Assembly (NCBI RefSeq): GCF_027532185.1
Contig: NZ_JAPZSV010000001.1
Coordinates: 287,955 to 351,954 of the forward strand
Source of the DNA: Hylemonella sp.
Lineage (GTDB): Bacteria; Pseudomonadota; Gammaproteobacteria; Burkholderiales; Burkholderiaceae_C
Reading direction: 5' to 3'
DNA length: 64,000 nucleotides
This document shows positions 35,902 to 45,892 of the stretch, one piece after another (the stretch's first letter is position 1; every line of letters starts with the position of its first letter). Below the pieces are notes generated by a model. The model ran no database searches and was not told the DNA's origin. It worked only from the letters and a program-made list of their open reading frames with translations. The position numbers and the translations under genes were made by a program.

Positions 35902-37009
35902 ATGATGGACGCAGAGCAGATCAACGCCATTGGTTCCAAACTCGCCGACCTGAGCCAGCGCACGGTCGAGCTCCGGAGGTATCTTTGACTACGATGCCAA
36001 ATCCGAGCGTCTGAGGACGGTCAACGCCTCCCTCGAAGACCCCACGGTCTGGAACGACCCCAAGCGCGCCCAGGAGCTGGGCAAGGAAAAGAAGGCCCTG
36101 GACGACGTCGTCGTCACGCTGGACAAGCTGACCAGCGAGCTCTCCGACAACGCCGAGCTCTTCGAGATGAGCAAGGAAGAGGGCGACCACGCGGGTCTGG
36201 AGACCATTGCGGCCGAAGCGGCCAAGCTCTCCGAGATTGTGGAGAAGCTGGAGTTCCGTCGCATGTTCAACAACCCGGCCGACCCCCTGCCCGCCTTCCT
36301 GGACATCCAGGCCGGTGCCGGTGGTACCGAGGCCTGCGACTGGGCCAGCATGCTGCTGCGTCAGTACCTCAAGTACGCGGAACGCAAGGGCTTCAAGGCC
36401 ACGGTGGAAGAAGAAACCCCTGGCGACACGGCCGGCATCAAGAGCGCCTCGATCAAGATCGAGGGCGACTACGCCTTTGGCCTGCTGCGCACCGAGACCG
36501 GCGTGCACCGCCTGGTGCGCAAATCGCCCTTCGACAGCTCGGGCGGCCGCCACACCAGCTTTGCCAGCGTCTTCGTCTATCCCGAGATCGACGACACCAT
36601 CGAGATCGAGATCAACCCGGCCGATGTGCGCACCGACACCTTCCGCGCCAGCGGCGCCGGCGGCCAGCACATCAACAAGACCGACTCGGCCGTGCGCCTG
36701 ACGCACATCCCGACCGGCATCGTGGTGCAGTGCCAGGACGGCCGCAGCCAGCACAGCAACCGCGACGTGGCCTGGAAGCGCCTGCGCAGCCGCCTGTACG
36801 ACCACGAGATGCGCAAGCGCCAGGAAGAGCAGCAGAAGCTGGAAGACAGCAAGACCGATGTGGGCTGGGGCCACCAGATCCGCTCCTATGTGCTGGACCA
36901 GAGCCGCATCAAGGACCTGCGCACCAACTACGAGACCTCGGCCACGCAGAAAGTGCTGGACGGCGATCTCGACCCCTTCATCGAAGCCTCGCTGAAACAA
37001 GGCGTTTAA
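35902..37009 (+). CDS. prfB: Peptide chain release factor 2 with programmed +1 frameshift
   Basis: Release factor for UAA and UGA. The first 28 codons (35902-35985) end at CTT followed by an in-frame TGA (35986-35988). Skipping one T continues the frame from GAC at 35987 to the stop at 37009, giving 368 residues. The shift site is canonical: GGAGG, TAT, CTT-TGA-C. The RF2-specific SPF motif ([17 protein letters not shown]) and [16 protein letters not shown] (GGQ near residue 253) are intact. UGA-dependent frameshifting autoregulates RF2. pepN follows after 9 nt. Confidence 0.97.
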
Positions 37010-37018
37010 GGAACCACC

Positions 37019-39709
37019 ATGCGTGAAGGACAAGCCACCGTCATCCGGCGCGAGGACTACAGCGCGCCGGCCTACTGGATCGACACGGTCGAGCTCAGCT
37101 TCGACCTCGACCCGGCCAAGACCCGCGTGCTCAACAAGATGACGCTGCGTCGCAACCCCGCCGTCGCGGCCCAGGCCCTGCGCCTGGACGGCGAGGAGCT
37201 GAACCTGGCGCGCGTGCTGGTCAACGGCCGGGGCACGAGCTTCAAGATGGATGGCGGCCAGCTCGTGCTGGAAAACCTGCCCGGGGGCGACGCGCCCTTC
37301 GAGCTTGAAATCTTCACCACCTGCAACCCGGTGAAGAACAGCAAGCTCATGGGCCTGTACGTGAGCAACGACTCCTTCTTCACGCAGTGCGAGGCCGAGG
37401 GCTTCCGCCGCATCACCTATTTCCTGGACCGTCCGGACGTGATGGCCAGCTACACCGTGACCCTGCGCGCCGACAAGCGCAAGTACCCGGTGCTGCTCTC
37501 CAACGGCAACCTCGTCGAGCAGGGCGACCTCGAAGACGGCCGCCACTTTGCCAAGTGGTTCGATCCGCACAAGAAGCCCTGCTACCTCTTCGCCCTGGTC
37601 GCGGGCCAGCTGGTGGCACGCGAGCAGCGCATCACGGCGCGCAACGGTAAGGAACACCTGCTGCAGGTCTATGTGCGTCCGGGCGACCTGGACAAGACCG
37701 AACACGCCATGAACTCCCTCATGGCCTCGGTCGCCTGGGACGAGGCGCGCTTCGGCCTGCCGCTGGACCTCGAGCGCTTCATGATCGTCGCCACCAGCGA
37801 CTTCAACATGGGCGCCATGGAAAACAAGGGCCTGAACATCTTCAACACCAAGTATGTTCTGGCCAACCAGGCCACGGCCACCGACACCGACTACGCCAAC
37901 ATCGAGAGTGTGGTGGGCCACGAGTACTTCCACAACTGGACCGGCAACCGCGTCACCTGCCGCGACTGGTTCCAGCTGAGCCTCAAGGAGGGCCTGACCG
38001 TCTTCCGCGACCAGGAGTTCAGCCAGGACCTGGCAGGCGACCTCTCGGCGCGGGCCGTCAAGCGCATCGAGGACGTGCGCGTGCTGCGCACCGCCCAGTT
38101 CCCCGAGGACGCGGGCCCCATGGCCCACCCCGTGCGCCCGGATTCCTACATCGAGATTAACAACTTCTACACCGTCACGGTCTACGAGAAGGGCGCCGAG
38201 GTCGTGCGCATGCAGCAGACGCTGACGAGCCGCGAAGGCTTTACCAAGGGCATGGCGCTGTACTTCCAGCGCCACGACGGCCAGGCCGTGACCTGCGACG
38301 ACTTCGCCCAGGCGATCGCTGACGCCAACCCGGGCTCGGAACTCGCGCGCCTGCTGCCCCAGTTCAAGCGTTGGTACAGCCAGGCCGGCACGCCGCGTGT
38401 CAGTGCCTCCGGCGCCTACGATGCTGCCAGCCGCAGCTACACCCTCACGCTGAGCCAGAGCTGCGCCCCGACCCCGGGCCAGCCCGTCAAGGAGCCCTTC
38501 GTCATCCCGGTCAGCCTGGGCCTGGTCACGGCCGATGGTCGCTCCCTGCCCCTGCAGCTCGACGGCGAAACCGAACCGGGTCCGAGCTCGCGCACCATCG
38601 TGCTGACCGAAGCCACGCAGACCCTGCGCTTCGTCAACGTGGAAGCCGAGCCCGTGCCCTCGCTGCTGCGTGGTTTCAGCGCCCCCGTGGTGCTGGCCTT
38701 CGACTACAGCGACGAACAGCTGCTCACCCTGCTGGCCCACGACACCGACCCCTTCAACCGCTGGGAGGCAGGCCAGCGCCTGGCCCTCAAGCGCGCCCTG
38801 GCCTTCATCCGCGGCAACGCCCGGCCCGGCGAAGCACGGGTGCTGGATGCCGCCTACATCGACGCCATGCGCCAGGTGCTGCGCCATCCCACGCTGGATG
38901 CCGCCTTCAAGGAGCTGGTGCTCACCCTGCCGGCCGAGACCTATATGGCCGAGCAGCTGGACGTGGTGGACCCGCAGCGCGTGCACGCCGTGCGCGAAGC
39001 CATGCGCCAGCAGCTGGCGCTGGAGCTGCAGCACGACTGGGTCTGGGCCTACGAAACGCACCACGACACCGGCGCCTACCGCCCGGACGCCATCTCCAGC
39101 GGCCGCCGCGCCCTCACCGGCCTGGCGCTGACCATGCTCTGCCTGGCCGCGCGCGAGACCGGCGACGTGATCTGGCCCGGCAAGACCTACCAGCGCTTCA
39201 AGGACGCGGGCAATATGACCGACCGCTTCAATGCGCTGGCCGCCCTGGTGCACAGCGGCCACGCGCTGGCCGCGCCCGCACTGGAGCGCTTCCACGCCCT
39301 GTTCAAGGATGAGGCCCTGGTGCTCGACAAATGGTTCGCCCTGCAGGCCGGTGCCTGCGACCGCGGCGGCCAGGTGCTGCCGGCCGTGCGCCAGCTCATG
39401 AGCCACCCGGACTTCAACCTGCGCAACCCCAACCGCGCGCGCAGCCTGATCTTCAGCTACTGCAGTGCCAACCCCGGCGCCTTCCACCGCGCCGACGCGG
39501 CCGGCTATGTGTACTGGAGTGAACGCGTGCTGGAGCTCGACGCCATCAACCCGCAGGTCGCCGCCCGCCTGGCGCGCGCGCTGGACCGCTGGAAGAAGCT
39601 CGCCGAGCCCTATCGCACGGCCGCCCGTGAGGCGATTGCCCGCGTGGCCGCCAAGCCCGACCTGAGCAACGATGTGCGCGAGGTGGTCACACGCGCCCTG
39701 GCTGAATAA
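37019..39709 (+). CDS. pepN: Aminopeptidase N (M1 metallopeptidase)
   Basis: An 896-residue zinc aminopeptidase. The substrate-recognition [12 protein letters not shown] (about 265) and zinc motif [15 protein letters not shown] (about 301), with the second Glu in [14 protein letters not shown], sit at the same places as in E. coli PepN. The C-terminal superhelical domain is complete. It removes N-terminal residues from cytosolic peptides. It starts 9 nt after prfB and is followed 16 nt later by fbp, suggesting prfB-pepN-fbp co-transcription. Confidence 0.96.
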   Translation: MREGQATVIRREDYSAPAYWIDTVELSFDLDPAKTRVLNKMTLRRNPAVAAQALRLDGEELNLARVLVNGRGTSFKMDGGQLVLENLPGGDAPFELEIFTTCNPVKNSKLMGLYVSNDSFFTQCEAEGFRRITYFLDRPDVMASYTVTLRADKRKYPVLLSNGNLVEQGDLEDGRHFAKWFDPHKKPCYLFALVAGQLVAREQRITARNGKEHLLQVYVRPGDLDKTEHAMNSLMASVAWDEARFGLPLDLERFMIVATSDFNMGAMENKGLNIFNTKYVLANQATATDTDYANIESVVGHEYFHNWTGNRVTCRDWFQLSLKEGLTVFRDQEFSQDLAGDLSARAVKRIEDVRVLRTAQFPEDAGPMAHPVRPDSYIEINNFYTVTVYEKGAEVVRMQQTLTSREGFTKGMALYFQRHDGQAVTCDDFAQAIADANPGSELARLLPQFKRWYSQAGTPRVSASGAYDAASRSYTLTLSQSCAPTPGQPVKEPFVIPVSLGLVTADGRSLPLQLDGETEPGPSSRTIVLTEATQTLRFVNVEAEPVPSLLRGFSAPVVLAFDYSDEQLLTLLAHDTDPFNRWEAGQRLALKRALAFIRGNARPGEARVLDAAYIDAMRQVLRHPTLDAAFKELVLTLPAETYMAEQLDVVDPQRVHAVREAMRQQLALELQHDWVWAYETHHDTGAYRPDAISSGRRALTGLALTMLCLAARETGDVIWPGKTYQRFKDAGNMTDRFNALAALVHSGHALAAPALERFHALFKDEALVLDKWFALQAGACDRGGQVLPAVRQLMSHPDFNLRNPNRARSLIFSYCSANPGAFHRADAAGYVYWSERVLELDAINPQVAARLARALDRWKKLAEPYRTAAREAIARVAAKPDLSNDVREVVTRALAE

Positions 39710-39725
39710 GAAAACCGGAGCCCCT

Positions 39726-40748
39726 ATGTCTTCCAAGATTTCCCTCACCCGCTACCTGGTCGAGCAGCAGCGCGTGGACGGCCACATCCCGTCCGAACTG
39801 CGGCTGCTGCTGGAAGTGGTGGCCCGCGCCTGCAAGAGCATCAGCCAGGCGGTCAACAAGGGGGCGCTGGGCGGCGTGCTGGGCACGGCCGGCAGCGAGA
39901 ACGTCCAGGGCGAAGTGCAGAAGAAGCTGGACATCATCGCCAACGAGGTGCTGATCGAAGCCAATGAGTGGGGCGGCCATCTGGCCGCCATGGCTTCAGA
40001 GGAGATGGACGGTATCTATGTCGTGCCCAACCGCTATCCCCAGGGTGAGTACCTGCTGCTCTTCGATCCCCTGGATGGCTCGAGCAACATCGACGTCAAC
40101 GTCAGCATCGGCACCATCTTCAGCGTGCTGAAGAAGCACAACGACGACCCCAAGACCGTCGAGCCCGTCAGCGAGCAAGACTTCCTGCAGCCGGGTCGGC
40201 AGCAGGTGGCTGCCGGGTACTGCATCTATGGCCCACAGACCACCCTCGTGCTCACCGTGGGCGACGGCGTGGTCATGTTCACACTGGACCGCGAGCAGGG
40301 CTCCTTCGTGCTCACGCAGGAGAACGTGCGCATTCCCGAAGATACCAAGGAATTCGCGATCAACATGAGCAATATGCGCCACTGGGACGAACCGGTGAAA
40401 CGCTACATCGACGAATGCCTCCAGGGGAAAGAAGGCCCGCGCGGCAAGGACTTCAACATGCGCTGGATCGCCTCCATGGTGGCCGATGTGCACCGCATCC
40501 TCACGCGCGGTGGCATCTTCATGTACCCCTGGGACAAACGCGAGCCCAACAAGCCGGGCAAGCTGCGCCTGATGTACGAGGCCAATCCCATGGGCTGGCT
40601 CGTCGAGCAGGCCGGCGGCGCGGCCACCAATGGCAAACAACGCATCCTGGACATCCAGCCCACCCAGCTGCACGAGCGCGTCAGCGTGATCCTGGGCTCG
40701 AAGAACGAGGTCGAACGGGTCACGTCCTACCACCTCGAGAAGGTATAA
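39726..40748 (+). CDS. fbp: Class 1 fructose-1,6-bisphosphatase
   Basis: A 340-residue enzyme of gluconeogenesis hydrolysing fructose-1,6-bisphosphate. The metal-binding [24 protein letters not shown], substrate segment [25 protein letters not shown] and [19 protein letters not shown] are all present. The ATG at 39726 gives the family N-terminus [14 protein letters not shown]. The stop codon lies inside the TATAAT of the following tRNA-Thr gene. Together with the PFK at 5868 it completes the fructose-6-phosphate/fructose-bisphosphate interconversion in this window. Confidence 0.97.
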   Translation: MSSKISLTRYLVEQQRVDGHIPSELRLLLEVVARACKSISQAVNKGALGGVLGTAGSENVQGEVQKKLDIIANEVLIEANEWGGHLAAMASEEMDGIYVVPNRYPQGEYLLLFDPLDGSSNIDVNVSIGTIFSVLKKHNDDPKTVEPVSEQDFLQPGRQQVAAGYCIYGPQTTLVLTVGDGVVMFTLDREQGSFVLTQENVRIPEDTKEFAINMSNMRHWDEPVKRYIDECLQGKEGPRGKDFNMRWIASMVADVHRILTRGGIFMYPWDKREPNKPGKLRLMYEANPMGWLVEQAGGAATNGKQRILDIQPTQLHERVSVILGSKNEVERVTSYHLEKV

Positions 40749-40749
40749 T
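40744..40749 (+). promoter_or_regulatory. -10 element of tRNA-Thr, overlapping the fbp stop
   Basis: A perfect TATAAT whose last bases include the fbp stop codon TAA (40746-40748). It lies 10 nt upstream of the mature tRNA-Thr 5' end. No clear -35 hexamer is visible at the expected distance inside fbp. Confidence 0.6.
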
Positions 40750-40759
40750 CTGCGCCTTC

Positions 40760-40835
40760 GCCGGTGTAGCTCAGTTGGTAGAGCAGCTCATTCGTAATGA
40801 GAAGGTCGAGGGTTCGATTCCTTTCTCCGGCACCA
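40760..40835 (+). tRNA. tRNA-Thr (anticodon CGT)
   Basis: A 76-nt cloverleaf with encoded CCA: acceptor GCCGGTG/CTCCGGC, D arm GCTC...GAGC, anticodon loop TTCGTAA (CGT, reading ACG), and T loop TTCGATT. Two mismatches are seen (6-67 T/T in the acceptor; 27-43 G/A in the anticodon stem), and the T stem has G-T pairs. All tertiary-interaction bases remain, so it is probably functional; ACG can also be read by a tRNA-Thr with TGT anticodon. Confidence 0.93.
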
Positions 40836-40841
40836 CTCTTC

Positions 40842-40874
40842 AAAGCCCCTGACTGTCATGGTCAGGGGCTTTTC
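40842..40874 (+). terminator. Rho-independent terminator after tRNA-Thr
   Basis: AAAGCCCCTGAC (40842-40853), loop TGTCATG, GTCAGGGGCTTT (40861-40872), then a further T. The perfect 12-bp stem and T-run lie 6 nt after the tRNA. The A-run on the 5' side makes it potentially bidirectional. Confidence 0.9.
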
Positions 40875-41043
40875 TACACAGCCAGCGGATAACGCAGCCA
40901 TGGCTCAGCTTCCGATATCTGGCCGCCTGGCGTCAACTTTGACGCACAGAGCCCGGTAATCACCGGCAACGGCGCTTGATCTGCCCGTCAAACCCCGCAC
41001 AATCGAGATCCTGCTTCATCACGAGCGTCAGGCGCAATCCATC

Positions 41044-41220
41044 ATGCCCACAGCCAGCCCCCCCTCCATCGAAGACTCCGCCAAGGAAATCGAGGCGATC
41101 GCACGCGCAGCCGCCGTGTTGCTGGATGCAGGCGACCAGAAGAGTTCCGAAAGTGTTGCACGCCTGCTGCTGGCGATCGAGCAGCGCGCGGCGGAAATCG
41201 CACGCAGCACGCACGCCTGA
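41044..41220 (+). CDS. Small protein of unknown function
   Basis: A 58-residue protein MPTASPPSIEDSAKEIEAIA... ending ARSTHA, predicted as two amphipathic helices (SIEDSAKEIEAIARAAAVLLDA and SSESVARLLLAIEQRAAEIARS). The codon use fits the surrounding coding GC pattern, and an intrinsic terminator follows 30 nt after the stop, which supports a real gene. No family is recognised. It lies between the tRNA-Thr terminator and the leftward tRNA-Asp gene. Confidence 0.55.
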   Translation: MPTASPPSIEDSAKEIEAIARAAAVLLDAGDQKSSESVARLLLAIEQRAAEIARSTHA

Positions 41221-41250
41221 GCCCCCTGTATCGCGGGAGTCCCCAAAGAA

Positions 41251-41284
41251 AAAAGCCGTTGCACTTGCATGCAACGGCTTTTTG
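41251..41284. terminator. Bidirectional rho-independent terminator
   Basis: AAAAGCCGTTGCA (41251-41263), loop CTTGCA, TGCAACGGCTTTT (41270-41282), with flanking A and T runs. The perfect 13-bp stem serves the small gene on the plus strand and the gltX/tRNA transcript on the minus strand. Confidence 0.88.
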
Positions 41285-41289
41285 ATTTT

Positions 41290-41366
41290 TGGCGGAGTGG
41301 ACGGGACTCGAACCCGCGACCCCCGGCGTGACAGGCCGGTATTCTAACCAACTGAACTACCACTCC
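41290..41366 (-). tRNA. tRNA-Asp (anticodon GTC)
   Basis: A 77-nt cloverleaf with encoded CCA: acceptor GGAGTGG/CCACTCC, discriminator G, anticodon loop CTGTCAC (GTC) and T loop TTCGAGT. It is the last of three co-oriented tRNA genes behind gltX. Confidence 0.97.
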
Positions 41367-41423
41367 GCGTGGTGCAGCGTTCGTCTGGCTACTTGCGTAA
41401 CCAGACCAAGTTGCTGCAAAACT

Positions 41424-41499
41424 TGGCGACCCTACGGGGATTCGAACCCCGGTACTCACCGTGAAAGGGTGATGTCCTAGGCCTCTAGACGATAGGGTC
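41424..41499 (-). tRNA. tRNA-Glu (anticodon TTC)
   Basis: A 76-nt cloverleaf with encoded CCA: acceptor GACCCTA/TAGGGTC, discriminator G, anticodon loop CTTTCAC (TTC) and T loop TTCGAAT. It lies between tRNA-Ala and tRNA-Asp, downstream of the gene for its own synthetase, gltX. Confidence 0.97.
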
Positions 41500-41532
41500 A
41501 AAACCTGGACTGTTTCCGACTCGACGAGAAAC

Positions 41533-41608
<76 letters not shown>

Positions 41609-41668
41609 GTTTCGTTTGACACTCCTTTTCAAGAGCATCGCGTCGAGCCTCGAATTATAGACCGAAAT

Positions 41669-43057
41669 TCAGGCGCTTTGCAAACGGGCCTGAACTTTTT
41701 CGCGCGGCAGCAGTTCCAGCACGGCGTCCAAGGAGGGGGTCTGGGGCGTGCCCAGCACCAGCACCCGCACAGGCATGGCCAGCTGCGGCATTTTCAGGCC
41801 GGTGGCGGTGAGCACTTCCTTGATGGCTGCGGCGATCGAGGCCTTGTCCCAAGGGCAGGCGGCCAGCTTGTCGCGCAGCAGGGCCAGGGCGGGCCTGACC
41901 GCATCGGTGATGTGCTGGGCCAGATCCTCGGCCTTGGGATGCACATCCGCGTAAAAGGCCTGGGCCCAGTCGGCCAGGGCCACGGTGGTGTCGCAGCGGT
42001 CCTTGAACAAGCCGCAGATGCGCGGCAGGCGCTCGTCGGACGTGATGCCGCGCTTGCCCAGCTGCGCGGCCACCAGCGGCGCCAGGGTCTCGTCGGCCAG
42101 GGCCTTGAGGTGCTGGGCGTTGACCCAGCGCAGCTTGGCCTCGTCGAACTGGGCGGCGCTGCGTCCCAGGTGATCCAGGTCGAACCATTCCAGAAACTGC
42201 GCGCGGCTGAAGATCTCGTCGTCGCCATGGCTCCAGCCCAGGCGCGCCAGGTAGTTGACCATAGCATCGGGCAGATAGCCTTCGTCGCGGTACTGCGTGA
42301 CGGGCTTGGCGCCGTTGCGCTTGCTCATCTTCTCACCCTGCTCGTTGAGCACGGTAGGCAGGTGGGCGTAGACCGGCGGCTCCTTGCCGAGCGCACGGAA
42401 GATGTTGATCTGGCGCGGCGTGTTGTTGACGTGATCGTCGCCGCGGATCACATGGGTGATGGCCATGTCGATGTCGTCCACCACCACGCAGAAGTTGTAG
42501 GTGGGCGTGCCGTCGGGGCGCGCGATCACGAGATCGTCGAGCTCTTCGTTGCTGATCTCGATGCGACCCTTGACCTTGTCGTCCCAGGCCACGACACCGC
42601 CCTGGGGGTTCTTGAAACGCAGCACGGGCTGCACGCCTGCGGGCACGGGTGGCAAGGTCTTGCCGGGCTCGGGACGCCAGGTGCCGTCGTAACGCGGCTT
42701 CTCCTTGTTGGCCATCTGACGCTCGCGCAGGGCGTCGAGCTCTTCCACGCTCATATAGCAGGGGTAGACGTGGCCGGCAGCCTGCAGCTCGGCCAGCACC
42801 GTCTTGTAGCGCGCCATGCGCTGCATCTGGTAGTAGGGGCCTTCGTCGTAATTCAGACCCAGCCAGTCCATGCCTTCGATGATCACGTCCACCGCGGCCT
42901 GAGTGGAGCGGTCGAGATCGGTGTCCTCGATGCGCAGGATGAAATCACCGCCCTGCGCGCGTGCAAAGGCCCAGGGGTAGAGGGCCGAGCGGATGTTGCC
43001 CAGGTGGATGAAGCCCGTCGGCGACGGGGCAAAGCGGGTACGGACGCGTTGTGTCAT
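41669..43057 (-). CDS. gltX: Glutamyl-tRNA synthetase
   Basis: A 462-residue class I synthetase. The HIGH-type motif is [20 protein letters not shown] and the KMSKS-type motif is [37 protein letters not shown] and the C-terminal anticodon-binding domain are complete. The ATG at 43057 gives the family N-terminus ([15 protein letters not shown]). The three tRNA genes on the same strand, including tRNA-Glu, follow its stop and are ended by one terminator, so co-transcription is likely. Confidence 0.96.
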   Translation of the reverse strand: MTQRVRTRFAPSPTGFIHLGNIRSALYPWAFARAQGGDFILRIEDTDLDRSTQAAVDVIIEGMDWLGLNYDEGPYYQMQRMARYKTVLAELQAAGHVYPCYMSVEELDALRERQMANKEKPRYDGTWRPEPGKTLPPVPAGVQPVLRFKNPQGGVVAWDDKVKGRIEISNEELDDLVIARPDGTPTYNFCVVVDDIDMAITHVIRGDDHVNNTPRQINIFRALGKEPPVYAHLPTVLNEQGEKMSKRNGAKPVTQYRDEGYLPDAMVNYLARLGWSHGDDEIFSRAQFLEWFDLDHLGRSAAQFDEAKLRWVNAQHLKALADETLAPLVAAQLGKRGITSDERLPRICGLFKDRCDTTVALADWAQAFYADVHPKAEDLAQHITDAVRPALALLRDKLAACPWDKASIAAAIKEVLTATGLKMPQLAMPVRVLVLGTPQTPSLDAVLELLPREKVQARLQSA

Positions 43058-43132
43058 GTGCGGTTCTTGGCAAATGCCGTTCGGACTGCGCGTGTCCAAG
43101 CCTTGGACCAGGCTCGGGACGAACGCAAGGGG

Positions 43133-44344
43133 TCAGGTCAAAGTATTCAGGCCACGCGCGAGGTCGTCCTGCACATCCTGCGGATGCTCCAGGCCCACAG
43201 CCACGCGGATCAGGCCCTGGGCTATGCCGGCGGCTTGACGCTGCGCCTCGGACAGCTTGCCGTGCGAGGTGCTGGCCGGGTGCGTGAGCAGGGTCTTGGT
43301 GTCGCCCAGGTTGGTACACAGCGAGAGGGTCTGCAGCGTGTCCAGCACGTGGAAGGCACGCGCACGCGCCTGCTCAGGGTTGCTGGCTTTCACCTCGAAG
43401 GACAGTACAGCGCCGCCTGCCGACATCTGTTTCTTCGATAGGGCGTACTGGGGATGCGAGGCCAGGCCCGGGTAATAGACACGCGCCACGGCCGGGTGCT
43501 GCTCCAGCCAGACGGCCAGCTCGTGCGCCAGCGCACTTTGCGCGCGCATGCGCAGGTCCAGCGTCTCCAGGCCCTTGAGCACCACCCAGGCGTTGAAAGG
43601 CGACAGGATCATGCCGCTGTTCTTCTGCACCGGCAGGAACTTCTCCAGCACCATCTTCTCGCTCGCGCACAGGGCACCGGCCATCACACGGCCCTGACCA
43701 TCGAGGTACTTGGTGCCCGAATGCGTGATGATGTCGGCGCCCAGATCGATGGGGCGCTGCAGGGCTGGCGTGGCAAAGCAGTTGTCCACGGCCAGCAGCG
43801 CGCCGGCGTTGTGCGCCAGATCAGCCAGCGCCGCAATGTCGCAGACCTCGGTCAGCGGATTGGTGGGTGTCTCGGCAAACAGCAGACGCGTGTTCGGGCG
43901 GATGGCGGCCTTCCAGGCGGCCACATCGGTCTGCGGCACGGCCGTGGATTCGACGCCGAAACGCGCGAACTCCGAGCCGATGAGCTTGATCGTGGAGCCG
44001 AACATGGACTGCGAGAAGACCACGTGATCACCGGCCTTGAGCAGGCTGAAGCACATGAGCATGATGGCCGACATGCCGGAGGACGTGGCCATGCAGGCCT
44101 CGGTCCCTTCGAGTGCGGCCAGACGCTGCTCCATGCTGCTGACCGTGGGATTGCCCGAGCGGCCGTAGGTGTAACCCTCTTCCTCGCCGGCGAAGCGGCG
44201 CGCCGAGGCTTCGGCGCTGGGCTGCACATAGCCGCTGGTCAGGTACAGCGCCTCGGAGTTCTCGCCGTACTGGCTGCGCGCGACAGCCGCACGCACGGCC
44301 AGCGTCTGCAGGCGCAGACCGTCCTTGGCTTGCTTGCCGCTCAT
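43133..44344 (-). CDS. metZ: O-succinylhomoserine sulfhydrylase
   Basis: A 403-residue PLP enzyme of the Cys/Met metabolism family, forming homocysteine from an acylhomoserine and sulfide. It has YTYGRSGNPTVSSMEQRLAALEG, ATSSGMSAIMLM, the PLP lysine in ITHSGTKYLDGQGRVMAGAL and LSLCTNLGDTKTLLTHPASTSHG. The closest type is MetZ of Pseudomonas and Burkholderiales. It starts 4 nt after the purF stop, so the two are co-translated; the purF-metZ order is common in beta- and gammaproteobacteria. Confidence 0.93.
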   Translation of the reverse strand: MSGKQAKDGLRLQTLAVRAAVARSQYGENSEALYLTSGYVQPSAEASARRFAGEEEGYTYGRSGNPTVSSMEQRLAALEGTEACMATSSGMSAIMLMCFSLLKAGDHVVFSQSMFGSTIKLIGSEFARFGVESTAVPQTDVAAWKAAIRPNTRLLFAETPTNPLTEVCDIAALADLAHNAGALLAVDNCFATPALQRPIDLGADIITHSGTKYLDGQGRVMAGALCASEKMVLEKFLPVQKNSGMILSPFNAWVVLKGLETLDLRMRAQSALAHELAVWLEQHPAVARVYYPGLASHPQYALSKKQMSAGGAVLSFEVKASNPEQARARAFHVLDTLQTLSLCTNLGDTKTLLTHPASTSHGKLSEAQRQAAGIAQGLIRVAVGLEHPQDVQDDLARGLNTLT

Positions 44345-44348
44345 AGGC

Positions 44349-45854
44349 TCAGTCCCCCTGGTGGTTGGGCAAGGCCAGGCGCGAGGTGTCGACGTCCTCG
44401 TCCTCACCTTTGACGCGGGCCGAGTTCATGCGCTCGATGTCCGCGGCCTGGATGTCGCCCGTCACGTAGACGCCATCGAAGCAGGATGCATCGAAGCCGC
44501 TGAGCTGCGGATTGAGCTTGCCGATGGCCTGTTTCATGGCATCGACGTCCTGGTAGATCAGCGCGTCGGCGCCGATGATCTGGCGCACCTCTTCCACGGT
44601 GCGGCCATGGGCCACCAGCTCTTCCACCGTGGGCATGTCGATGCCGTAGACGTTGGGATAGCGCACCGGCGGCGCGGCACTGGCCATGTAGACCTTGTTG
44701 GCGCCTGCCTCGCGCGCCATCTGGACGATTTCGCGGCTGGTGGTACCCCGCACGATGGAGTCGTCGACCAGCAGCACGTTGCGGCCCTTGAACTCGCTGC
44801 CGATCACATTGAGCTTCTGGCGCACGCTCTTCTTGCGCACAGCCTGGCCCGGCATGATGAAGGTGCGGCCCACATAGCGGTTCTTCACGAAGCCTTCGCG
44901 GTAGGGCAAGCCCAGCAGCTGCGCGAGCTGCATGGCGCTGGGACGGCTCGACTCGGGAATGGGAATGACCACGTCGATCTCGCTCGGCGGCACCGTGGAG
45001 ACCACGCGCTTGGCCAGGGTCTCACCCAGGTTCAGACGGGCCTGATAGACCGAGATGCCGTCCATGACCGAGTCGGGCCGCGCCAGGTAGACGAACTCGA
45101 AGATGCAGGGGTTGAGGCGCGGTACATCGGCGCACTGCTGGGCACTGATACGGCCTTCGAGGTCGACGAAAACGGCCTCGCCCGGCGCCACATCGCGCTC
45201 GAACACATGGCCCGTGCCTTCGAGCACCACGGACTCGCTGGCCAGCATGACGGTGCCGTCCGGGCTGCGGCCGAAACACAGCGGACGGATGCCATAGGGG
45301 TCACGGAAAGCCAGCACGCCGTGCCCGGCGATCAGCGCGATCACGGCGTAGGAGCCGCGGATGCGCTTGTGCACCGCACGCACGGCGGTGAAGATGTCGC
45401 CCACGCGCAGCGGCTTGCCGCGCGTGGCCTTGTCCATCTCGTCGGCCAGCACGTTGAGCAGCACCTCGGAATCGCTCTCGGTGTTGATGTGGCGGTGGTC
45501 GGTGTTGAAGAGCTCGGCCTTGAGCGCCTGCGCGTTGGTCAGGTTGCCGTTGTGCACCAGCACGATGCCGAACGGCGCGTTCACATAGAACGGCTGGGCC
45601 TCTTCCTCGCTGAAGGCATTGCCGGCCGTCGGGTAGCGTGCCTGGCCCAGGCCGCAGTTGCCCGGCAGCGCACGCATATTGCGGGTGCGGAACACGTCCT
45701 TGACCATGCCCTTGGCCTTGTGCATGAAGAACTTGCGTTCCTGCTGGGTCACGATGCCGGCCGCGTCCTGCCCGCGATGCTGCAGCAGCAGCAGCGAGTC
45801 ATAGATCAGCTGGTTCACAGGTGCGTTGCTGACAACGCCGACGATTCCACACAT
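44349..45854 (-). CDS. purF: Amidophosphoribosyltransferase
   Basis: A 501-residue enzyme catalysing the first committed step of purine synthesis. The N-terminal nucleophile is Cys2 (MCGIVGVVS) of the glutaminase domain. The PRPP-binding motif is NVLLVDDSIVRGTTSREIVQ and the fold is standard (GIRPLCFGRSPDGTVMLASES). It is preceded 38 bp upstream by the cvpA-like gene, as in E. coli (cvpA-purF), and followed directly by metZ. Confidence 0.97.
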   Translation of the reverse strand: MCGIVGVVSNAPVNQLIYDSLLLLQHRGQDAAGIVTQQERKFFMHKAKGMVKDVFRTRNMRALPGNCGLGQARYPTAGNAFSEEEAQPFYVNAPFGIVLVHNGNLTNAQALKAELFNTDHRHINTESDSEVLLNVLADEMDKATRGKPLRVGDIFTAVRAVHKRIRGSYAVIALIAGHGVLAFRDPYGIRPLCFGRSPDGTVMLASESVVLEGTGHVFERDVAPGEAVFVDLEGRISAQQCADVPRLNPCIFEFVYLARPDSVMDGISVYQARLNLGETLAKRVVSTVPPSEIDVVIPIPESSRPSAMQLAQLLGLPYREGFVKNRYVGRTFIMPGQAVRKKSVRQKLNVIGSEFKGRNVLLVDDSIVRGTTSREIVQMAREAGANKVYMASAAPPVRYPNVYGIDMPTVEELVAHGRTVEEVRQIIGADALIYQDVDAMKQAIGKLNPQLSGFDASCFDGVYVTGDIQAADIERMNSARVKGEDEDVDTSRLALPNHQGD

Positions 45855-45892
45855 AGTTTCACTTCCAGTCGGGAGCCGCGGCTCCCATCGCT

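Noticed and set aside
35902..35988. prfB as a pseudogene because of an in-frame TGA
   Set aside because: The TGA sits in the known RF2 frameshift signal, and the +1 frame continues with the conserved sequence to the normal end.
35921..39748. A 1275-codon open frame on the minus strand across prfB and pepN
   Set aside because: It is antisense to two genes with unmistakable catalytic motifs. Long antisense frames are expected from the GC-rich third positions here, and its translation has no domain and is biased to His, Gln, Val and Gly.
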